From: Amanita rubescens
Taxonomy: Eukaryota > Basidiomycota > Agaricomycetes > Agaricales > Amanitaceae
DNA: 64,000 nucleotides
Direction: 5' to 3'
NCBI GenBank assembly: GCA_015039365.1
Contig: WION01000003.1
Span: 1,364,001-1,428,000, forward strand
The translations under genes and the position numbers were made by a program. Below the pieces are notes generated by a model that was not told the DNA's origin, made no database searches, and worked only from the letters and a program-made list of their open reading frames with translations. Positions 56,712 through 64,000 of the stretch are shown here, piece by piece (the first letter of the stretch is position 1; every line of letters starts with the position of its first letter).

Positions 56712-59128
56712 GCTGTTCCTTATATTCGTTTAAGGTCTCCTCGGAGTGTTCTAGGTTTTCCTCGGTTTCCCATGAATTGTCAGATGTCGGATAGCCTTTC
56801 CATTTGACTAAAAATTGCCATTGGTTTCCTTTTCTTTGGTGCGAGATAATTGTCTCGATTTCGTATTCTTCTTTGTTATCTATAAGGTTTGGGGTTGGTC
56901 TAGTAAAGTTTGGACCATGTGTTTCGTTCTCGTGGTAAGGAGTAAGGAGTGAAACATGAAAAACGGGGTGAATCTTCCATCTTAGGGGAAGTTCAAGTTT
57001 AATGGTGACAGGTCCTAAGATCTTCTCGATCTTGAACGGTCCTTCTCGTCTAGGCGAGAACTTTCTTATTTGTCCTGTTTTCAGGTTTCGTGAGTCTAGC
57101 CATACTAAATCTCCTTCTTTGAATGCAGGAGATTTCCCTTTGACTCGTTGAGTCATTAGCTGTCTAGCTAATTCGTGTGCGGCGAGAGCTTCGTCTTGTA
57201 TTTGTGTTAAGACCTTGAAGCGGTCTTCAGTGGCGGGTACGTTGATTCGTGGGAATGCTGTGGGGATAGCCACAGGCTCTATTCCAAACATGATTTCAAA
57301 CGGCGTCATCTTGGTAGATTGATGTATCCGTTGATTGTGCGCGAATTCTGCTAATGGCAGATGATCTTTCCACTGTTTTGGATGATCAACGCAGTATAAC
57401 CGGAGGTAGGTTTCTAGCTCCTGATTGAGTCGTTCCGATTCTCCGTCAGTTTGCGGATGAAAGGCGGTTGACTTTCTATGATCAATTCCGAAGATTTTGC
57501 AGATTTCTTCAAAAACTTTGGAGGTAAATTGTGGTCCTCTATCGGAGATGAGGGTTGTCGGTAACCCGTAATGTTTGTAAACGTCGTTAATGTAAGAATT
57601 GGCGGTATCCATAGCGGTAAAAGATTTTTTGCATGGTATGAATATTACGCCCTTTGTTAAGCCTTGATCGACCACGGTCAAAACAGAATCAAAACCGTCA
57701 ATAATTGGCAGATCTGTGATAAAGTCCATCGAAACTTGTTCGAATGGGCGTGTGGCGTGGGATTTAATAGGCATCAAACCCGGTGTGATCGGGTGTGTAT
57801 TAACCTTCATTTGTTGACATAAGGCACAGCCTTCGACCCATTTAGATACGGTCGTTGTCATTCCAGGCCAATAATAGTCATGGCGGATAAGCTCTAGTGT
57901 CTTTAATCGTCCGGGGTGACCCATAACTACGGGGTCGTGATGTGATTTGATTATTTCATTTCGTAGTTCTTCGTTTTGAGGAACATAAACACGTCCTTGA
58001 TAACGAATGATGTTGTTGTTGTTCTTCCAGTCATTAAACTTTGATCGGAGGGGTAGTTTTCCGTGTTTAAGACCGTCGATTACAACTTTAGCGAATTTGT
58101 CTTGTGGCAATAATTCAGTGATTTTATCTGCCCAAGATACATTGATCGCGGCGATAACCATGTCATCAGTGATCATGGTTTGCGGGATTTCTTTTGCTTT
58201 TGCCTCTTCCTCGTTAATATGGTCAGGGCGTCTCGATAAAGCATCTGCCTGAATAAGTTTTGATCCAGGGATGTGTTCTAACTTGATATCAAACTCCGTG
58301 ATTTCTTGCCACCAGCGTGACTGTCTGGCGGTCATCTTTTGCGGATGTTTGTAATATGATAAATTCTTATGATCACAGTGGATCATAATCGTGTGTGGGC
58401 TTCCTTTTAGAAGGTGTCTCCAGGTTTCAAACGCTTTCTTTATTGCTAATAACTCGCGATCGTATACTTGATATCTTTGTTTGGTATCGCTTAACCGATG
58501 ACTGATAAATCCGCATGGGTGCAGTTCTCCATCAGGTCCCCATTGTTTCAGGACAGCTCCTACCGCCCAGTTTGACGCATCGGTCTCTAATAAAAACGGT
58601 TTCGTCGGATCTGGCATTACTAGAACCGGTTCTTCTAGGAATTTCTCCTTTAACGTGTCAAATGCTTTTTGACATTCTGCATCCCATCGGAAAGGAACTG
58701 TTTTCTTCGTAAGTTCTGTGAGCGGAGCCACTATTTCGGCGTAGTTTCCTATAAATTTCCTGTAAAAGTTTGCAAACCCTAGAAATGACCGTATTTGTTT
58801 AACGGTTTTCGGTTCAGGCCATTTGCTGATTCCAGCGAGTTTTACGGGGTCCATCATGATCTTTCCTTCTTTAACGATCATCCCAAGGAATTCGACTTCC
58901 TTGGCGACAAATTTACATTTTTCCAGCTTTAGGAACAGATCGTTTTCTTTCAGCCGTTGCAAGACTTGTTTAGTGCGCTCCCTCGTTTCTTCCTCGTTCG
59001 CTCCATATATCAACATGTCGTCAATGTAGATGACTAGCCATCCTTCGGCTATCATGTCACGGAAGTATTCGTTCATCATCGTTTGAAATGTTGACGGTGA
59101 ATTGCATAATCCAAAGAGCATTACGGTA
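56656..59128 (-). pseudogene. gypsy-2 pol, C-terminal part (RT end, RNase H, IN, chromodomain)
   Basis: Starts in RT at V-M-L-F-G-L-C-N-S-P just after the fold-back element. Y-I-D-D-M-L, RNase H L-E-T-D-A-S and Y-D-R-E-L-L, integrase G-H-P-G-R ... C-A-L-C-Q, M-D-F-I-T-D-L-P, S-D-R-G-P-Q-F-T-S, T-D-G-E-S-E-R-L-N, and chromodomain F-L-V-K-W-K-G-Y near the C-terminus. No stop apart from the insertion. Confidence 0.95.
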
Positions 59129-59434
59129 CATCAGGAAATTGGGGAAAAATCTGATTGCATCTGACACTGCTGGAACACTGGCTGTCTGATTGTCTGATTG
59201 TCTAACCAGCACTGGAACACTAATTGTCTGACAGCCTGATTGTCTGACATCATCTGACAACGTCTGACAAGTGCCAGATGAGGTGTCAGATGTTGTCAGA
59301 CAATGTCAGACAATCAGGCTGTCAGACAATTAGTGTTCCAGTGCTGGTTAGACAATCAGACAATTGGACAGCCAGTGTTCCAGCAGTGTCAGATGCAATC
59401 AGATGAGGTCAGATTTTTCCCCAATTTGCTGATG
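59129..59434. mobile_element. 306-bp fold-back element, copy 2
   Basis: Same length and ends as copy 1, opposite orientation. TSD TA at 59127-59128; the other side reads GA, so one base has changed. Removal rebuilds the RT sequence F-E-P-T-V-M. Confidence 0.88.
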
Positions 59435-60548
59435 GAGGCTCGAAGAGACCATGGTTCGTTGTGAATGCAGCCTTCCATTCGTCGCCTTTCTTTATTCGCA
59501 CATTATTGTAACCCCATCGGAGGTCTAATTTGGAGAAGTATTTCGCTTTTCTTAGTTTTAATAATAAGTCAGATACTAAAGGAAGGGGATAGGCATTCCG
59601 TTTCGTCCAGCTATTGATGTATCGGTAATCTTGGCAGGGTCTCAACTCTCCTTTTTCTTTCTTTGCAACGTAAAAGAAAGGAGATGCCTGTGGGGATTGT
59701 GACGGTCGAATATAACCTTTTTTGAGCTGTTCGTCGACCCATTTATTCATTAGCTGTTCCTCGTGGATTGATAACGGATAATTCTTCGCCACTTTAGGTT
59801 TAAACCCTTCTTTCAGATCTATCGCATGATCCCATTGTTGTGAGATGGGAAATCGTTCTGACGTCTGTTTATCAAAAACTTTTCTCCATTTGTCATATTC
59901 AGGGGGTAATTCTACTTTCGTAGATTTATCTTCGTGTTCATGTGCGAGCGCTTGAGACGCTGATGTTTTCGCTTGGATCCAAAGGTGATCAGTCTCGAGA
60001 TCTTCGTCCTCATCTGCGTCCAATTCTTCTTCTTTTTGGATATATCGAAGGTACATTTCAGTTTCTTCATCGTAGTCAAACGTAGTTTCTTCTTCTGGAT
60101 TGATCTTCCTACCCTCGGGGAACCTAACTGTTCCTTCAGACCAATCTATTCTGGGGTTGATTTCTCGGAGCCAAGGTAATCCTAGTATCAGTCGTTGATC
60201 GCCTAGTCGTGTGACATAAAACCAGTCTTTAAACCAGTTGTCTTCAATGTTATAGCTTATCTGGATTTTATACCGTATATCTCCAGACTTGTTATTTGTT
60301 CCGTCCACATTTCGCACTGGGATGGGTTTCTTTAAGCGAGTGATTTCGTTCCAATTGATGAGCGAGCTATCGACGAATTTTCCTTGCGCGCCTGAGTCGA
60401 TAAGGGCTTTGGTTTCAGCGGTTTTCAGATTCGAACATTTGGTAATGGGAATGGTGATTTTATTCCTGGATATAGAGGATACTGTTACACCATTTATACA
60501 TAATTGTTCGTCTTCGGAGACGATGGACACTGATTCATCATCGTCTCG
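59435..60548 (-). pseudogene. gypsy-2 pol, N-terminal part (PR, start of RT)
   Basis: Retropepsin L-I-D-S-G-A-Q-G (~40 residues in), then the family linker, W-D-H-A-I-D-L, K-G-Y-I-R-P-S-Q-S-P-Q-A-S-P-F-F and L-R-W-G-Y-N-N-V. The frame is -1 to gag and opens across its stop codon (G-F-L-E-R-D-D-D). Interrupted after F-E-P by the fold-back element. Confidence 0.93.
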
Positions 60549-60550
60549 TT

Positions 60551-61564
60551 CTAAAAACCCTTTTTGTTCAGTTTTCGGCGGGCGCTGCGTGGTAATGTTT
60601 TCGCCATTTCTCGTATGACAGCGATTCTCTGGTCTTCGTCGTTTTCACTGTCGGATTCTTCACTTGACGATCCACTGTCGTCTTCACCGCTATCCGCATT
60701 CAGCGCTCTGATTCTTTTTCCTTTTCCTTTCCCTTTGTTGCGGTTATTGTTTCGTCCGCATGGTTTTCCTCGAAATCGTCCTTTTGGCGCTGCCCTTCCT
60801 CGTGAGTTCCCAAGGTTTTGTCGTTTTTTCTTGGGATTAGGGCAGTCGGATATTAAGTGTCCTGTATTTCCGCATCCGTAACATACGGCGGTTTTTACCC
60901 ATTCCATGGAGGTTTCTGCAATCTGCATTCGTCGCGCTTGTTGGTTTAATTCTAATATGGCCTCGTCAACCTCCATTTTATCATCAAATTCTTTAACTTG
61001 GCCAAAAGTGGAGAATAAGGTGTTCGCCACTTCTATGTCAAGGATACGAGTTCGTAATGATTTATAGGTTGTCGGGGCACCTCCTAGTCGTAGTTTTTCT
61101 CGTAACGTGTTTGGTAATCCCAAAACTAGGAGATGACATTTCGTCGTATCATCAGTGATTTTGGCCAAATTGATATCTCGATCGACGCGTGCGATATATT
61201 GATTAATTGATTGCTTCGGGAGTTTTCTCCATGTGAGTAATCTGTGCATGGCTAGTCCTGCTTCGTCTACTTGTCCCCAATCTTCTTTCAGTTCTTTAAT
61301 AAAGGTGTTATAGTCGGCGTATTTTGTCGTTTCGGCATCATATTCAGTTATTTTGTTGTCGCGCCATTGCTGAGCGTTGCCGTCAATATGATACATAATG
61401 AACTGTATCTTATCTTGGGCATCCGTCATTTTATTCATTTTCATGAATAATTCGGCTTTCGCTATGAATGGATTGAGATATTTTTGATCTCCTTCGAATG
61501 GTTTAGGAGGTTTGATCTTCGGTAGATCTGACCTTGGTTCGGTCCGGGGTCCTGATCCACTCAT
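60551..61564 (-). CDS. gypsy-2 gag
   Basis: 337 residues from the first ATG of the leader (M-S-G-S-G). Capsid-like helices with F-E-G-D-Q-K-Y-L, A-Q-Q-W-R-D-N-K and W-R-K-L-P-K-Q-S-I-N-Q-Y; knuckle C-Y-G-C-G-N-T-G-H-L-I-S-D-C (~226); RG-rich and acidic tail. It ends GGT-TTT-TAG, same slippery pattern as gypsy-1. Confidence 0.95.
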   Translation of the reverse strand: MSGSGPRTEPRSDLPKIKPPKPFEGDQKYLNPFIAKAELFMKMNKMTDAQDKIQFIMYHIDGNAQQWRDNKITEYDAETTKYADYNTFIKELKEDWGQVDEAGLAMHRLLTWRKLPKQSINQYIARVDRDINLAKITDDTTKCHLLVLGLPNTLREKLRLGGAPTTYKSLRTRILDIEVANTLFSTFGQVKEFDDKMEVDEAILELNQQARRMQIAETSMEWVKTAVCYGCGNTGHLISDCPNPKKKRQNLGNSRGRAAPKGRFRGKPCGRNNNRNKGKGKGKRIRALNADSGEDDSGSSSEESDSENDEDQRIAVIREMAKTLPRSARRKLNKKGF

Positions 61565-62353
61565 ATCTCGTTCTTTTCCTTTCCTGGAGGGAAATGGATT
61601 GATTGGTGGGGTGAACAAATATGGGAAAGTAACAGGGGGTAATGGTGCGGGTCGTGTAGCTTCGAGTTTTGATTTGGTTACAAGGGATAAGGAAGCAATG
61701 AGTTGAGCTGAGGTTTCGTCTTCAACTCGTTGTTCAACTGTGGGTATAACAATGTCTTCAGTTCCAGGTGCGTATTCGAGTTTATCCTGGGATTCTTCTT
61801 CTTTCTCTTGTTCAGAGAAGGAATCTTTATCGTCTTCTTTATCAGACTCTCCTGACGGTTCGGCGCTTTCTCTGTAATGAATGTGTGGTGAGGCGACGGG
61901 AGTTTCTTGACTAGTGGTTAGGGTCTCTGGTTCGTTCGCTTTCTTCCAACGTTGTAGTGCGGTTCGTGATAACTCCTCTTTTCCTCCTACGAAGGGTTCT
62001 CCTTCGAAATATTCGTCTCTAATAAAGTACGGTTCTTCTCCTGTTTCCAATTCGGTGGCGTACCAACGTTTACTGCCTTCGTGGAAGACAAGTTTGCGTT
62101 CGTTTAGGTATAATCCTCCTTCAAATGGGAAGGACTGATTTGGCGGTCTTCCAAGTTTTTGTTTTACCCAAAACTGGTGACCTGGTACGGGTTTTCCTGA
62201 AGTGGTATAACACCAGCTGTTTTCTCGTTTATCCCAATGAATGGAATGTTCGTCGAGATAATAGAGATGGTTAAGGGGGTTTTGTTTGGCGTTATTCGGA
62301 GGGGTACTTTTAGATTGTCGTGGAGCAATGGTGAATGATGGGAGGTGAGAGCG
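61565..62353 (-). CDS. ATG-less open frame in phase with gypsy-2 gag
   Basis: 263 codons after TAA, without Met and without ATG in any frame. Y-Y-L-D-E-H-S ... S-W, then Q-F-W-V-K-Q-K-L-G-R-P-P-N-Q-S-F, L-Y-L-N-E ... L-V-F ... K-R-W-Y-A-T-E and E-Y-F, same spacing as in gypsy-1. An acidic Ser/Glu/Asp-rich linker leads to gag. Confidence 0.55.
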
Positions 62354-62377
62354 TTAAAGCTATCGTGCTCGGAGAGG

Positions 62378-62389
62378 AGTCTAGTTTTA
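62378..62389 (-). promoter_or_regulatory. gypsy-2 self-priming PBS
   Basis: A 12-nt sequence one base inside the LTR is the exact complement of AGTCTAGTTTTA (minus strand, 62,544-62,555) in the LTR, 33 nt after TATATAA. Confidence 0.72.
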
Positions 62390-62390
62390 T

Positions 62391-62820
62391 TGTTACGTTT
62401 GTTCGTTCACTGATAAGTCAAGCCTATCAGGTACCGTAGGTTCCTCAAGGGAGTTCCGGCACTTAAGAACGTTCAAAGAATAAGAGTGTTATTGTATAAG
62501 TCCTCAAGGGAGCTTAGACGATAATGAGACAGATTTTGACTGTTAAAACTAGACTAAGGTCTAGTTGTATATTTGCGTAGTTTATATAGTACAAGGTATA
62601 TACGCAAATATAGTAAGTAGGAATGCATGTGATAACGAAACAGCTACATGTGATAATGGAACGGTTTACATGTGATAATCGACATGCATGTGATAAAATA
62701 GAATAGCATATGATAAACGATGAATGTTCCAGAAGGAACGCATATGCAATCAATGACGTAGGAGGGATGACATAGATGATAAGATAAGAAAAAGATAGGC
62801 CATGACATACGTTTGTAACA
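62391..62820 (-). repeat. gypsy-2 5' LTR with promoter
   Basis: Predicted RNA start near 62,555. Between there and the gag ATG at 61,564 no ATG occurs. Five differences from the 3' LTR, each CG against TG or CA. Confidence 0.95.
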
Positions 62821-62825
62821 CACGG

Positions 62826-63250
62826 CGTGTCATGCAGCGCTTTCCGATGAGGTATTGAGCTGTTCCGGAAAATTCCCTGTGATACTCAGCAAGGGCTGTC
62901 TCCGATGCAACATTTTGTGCTGAGAAGCGGTCGGAAACAGCGTGTAGTGCTGCAATAGTGTGGCGGCGATCGGGCTGTGCCTTGGGGTAGATCTCGGAAA
63001 TCGCTTTCTTAAACATGTCCCAGGTTTTCGGATCCGATAGGGTGTCCCGAGCAGCTCTCCAGATCTCGGAAGATTTCTCATCTGTATAGTAGACAGCCCA
63101 TTTGATCAGTTCAGCATCTCCAGAGTGTTGTCTATCCTTGCAGATCATCTCAATATCTTCAAGGTATCTCTCAAGACCAGCGGCAGTGCCTCGGAAGCAG
63201 GGTGCCTCCTTGTTCGTTTGGATGGGCATGCGGTGGTTTGGTTCGGTCAT
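62826..63250 (-). pseudogene. Outer element gag, first segment
   Basis: Likely start M-T-E-P-N-H at 63,250. C-F-R-G-T-A-A-G-L-E-R-Y-L-E-D-I-E, W-A-V-Y-Y-T-D-E-K, I-W-R-A and M-F-K-K-A-I-S-E-I-Y-P-K-A are typical of gypsy-type capsid sequences in mushrooms. Interrupted by gypsy-2 after C-M-T-R-R. Confidence 0.8.
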
Positions 63251-63636
63251 GATGTTACTGGCAGGCTGAAGCGAAGCGAGCTGTTCTGATGGAAAGCGAG
63301 GTGGATTAAGCAAGGGGCTTCAGGGATGAAAGCCATTGATCGATCGGAGCTGGATTGGGAGTAGTGGAATGTGTGGGCGTTGTTCAGCTGATGCTGTGTC
63401 AGTGCTGTGGGGCCGAGTGGTGAAGGCTACTGCAGAGTAAAGAGCGGGGAGGGTATAATTGAAGAACGGTCGGCGGGGTATGGTCTCTGAGCTATGGGAG
63501 GGCCGGCAGAGTGCTTGGAGTGGCTCGGAGCAGATTCCAAGTGACACCGGAACTTGTCTGATGCTCTCTGTGCAGCAGTTGGGTGAAAGGAATGACCGAC
63601 GGACTGACCTAAGAGCCCCTCGCGGTGGGCTCCAGT
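63251..63636 (-). other. Leader and PBS of the outer element
   Basis: Two bases inside the LTR (minus strand) is TGGAGCCCACCGCGAGGGGC, similar to primer-binding sites of other mushroom gypsy elements. No gene is seen in the leader. Confidence 0.6.
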
Positions 63637-64000
63637 TGAAACGATCAGAAGAAGGCTGATGTGGAAGTGCGTTCGGCCAAAGGGGCTACGGAGATCAGTC
63701 CAAAGGGTGTCTTGGGTGCAGAGAGAGTGCCGAAGACGAAGGTGAATGAGTGGAAGGTGTCCAAAGCACCGAGGAACGAAGGGAACGGAAGGAATCGAAC
63801 TCAGAACGAAGCTGGGGTGATAATTCACTAACTACAACTGCATACACAATGGTATATATACTACGGAGGCACGAGGTGGCCATGTGATGAATCCTGCACC
63901 GAGTCCGAGGCCTGTGCATGCATCCGAACTCAAACAATTATCCTCTGGGGTCAAGTATAGGCTCAGAGTGCTTTGGGGAGCTTTGGAAGGTTTCGGAGAT
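63637..64000 (-). repeat. 5' LTR of the outer element, cut by the window end
   Basis: Begins TGAAACGATC; matches 34,477 onwards. A short TTTGGGGAGC-type insertion near 63,972 distinguishes it. The flanking TSD (expected GCCGT) lies outside. Confidence 0.85.

Larger units (their letters stand above)
52137..62820 (-). mobile_element. Ty3/gypsy chromovirus gypsy-2, with two internal DNA-transposon insertions
   Basis: 430-bp LTRs with five differences, TSD CATGG (52132-52136) against CACGG (62821-62825). Minus-strand order: LTR, self-priming PBS, ATG-free leader/open frame, gag, pol (split by the fold-back element), ORF3 (split by the 1.88-kb TIR element), PPT, LTR. Removal of both insertions with one 2-bp TSD each restores the frames. 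It lies inside gag of the outer element. Confidence 0.95.
34477..64000 (-). mobile_element. Outer gag-only LTR retrotransposon, containing all nested insertions; runs off the window
   Basis: Left LTR 34,477-34,863; right LTR starts at 63,637 and is cut at 64,000. Between them, after removing copia and gypsy-2 with one copy of each TSD, only about 1.8 kb remains, carrying a gag-like frame and no protease, reverse transcriptase or integrase. This matches non-autonomous elements known as TR-GAG or LARD-like. PBS and PPT are present, so it was probably mobilised by proteins of another element. LTR differences lie mostly at CpG sites. Confidence 0.8.

Noticed and set aside
59057..59260. Short protein-like frames in the fold-back element copies
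   Set aside because: They arise from the repeated heptamers, differ between the two copies and have no start context.

Overview
The window is fungal nuclear DNA, most likely from a mushroom-forming basidiomycete (Agaricomycetes). Nearly every gene is cut by introns of about 40-60 nt with GTNNGT donors, genes lie tens of bases apart, and the repeats include chromodomain Ty3/gypsy, Ty1/copia, tyrosine-recombinase and fold-back elements. I assigned exon boundaries by hand from splice motifs, phase and recognisable family sequence; none has transcript support here.

Positions 1-23,438 are a dense, conserved housekeeping block. In order: the 3' end of an unknown gene; an SKT5/CHS4-like chitin synthase activator with a prenylation tail; MIC19 of the MICOS complex; a small single-pass membrane protein; the spliceosomal Myb protein CEF1/CDC5; a Zn2Cys6 regulator; a NUP37-like nucleoporin; URA6 (UMP kinase); a lipid-kinase-family protein; the peroxisomal AAA ATPase PEX6; GAR1 of H/ACA snoRNPs; an NSL1/MIS14-like kinetochore subunit; YJU2; and the DEAH helicase DHX35. 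CEF1, YJU2 and DHX35 all belong to the spliceosome. Three introns look like GC-AG introns.

Positions 23,439-34,476 are a graveyard of repeats: a stretch of about 970 bp without a CpG, a truncated gypsy 3' end, a possible lone LTR with a gag-like ORF, a decayed tyrosine-recombinase gene facing a decayed SAP-like gene, low-complexity repeats and two solo LTRs.

Positions 34,477-64,000 are one nested set of insertions. The outermost element is a gag-only LTR retrotransposon (minus strand, right LTR cut by the window end). It was hit by a copia element (35,031-51,301, TSD AATGG) and by gypsy-2 (52,137-62,820, TSD CATGG/CACGG). Copia was in turn hit by gypsy-1 (41,776-49,907, TSD GCAAG). Gypsy-2 was hit by a 306-bp fold-back element and by a 1.88-kb TIR element, which share CATCAG/CTGATG ends and 2-bp TSDs. 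LTR pairs of copia and gypsy-1 look identical by eye, so these are recent. Gypsy-2 LTRs differ at five sites, all CpG transitions.

The most unusual finding is the region before gag. In both gypsy elements about 1 kb from the predicted transcription start to the gag AUG contains no ATG in any frame. Most of it is one open frame, in frame with gag, and the two elements share a protein pattern there. The copia element has an analogous ATG-free open frame ending TAA-C-ATG right at gag-pol, preceded by a plausible LTR-donor intron that would remove all upstream ATGs. Both gypsies also share Tf1-like self-priming signals, a T-TTT-TAR recoding site at the gag stop, and a third ORF after pol with a CxxC/H/HH zinc-finger-like motif.
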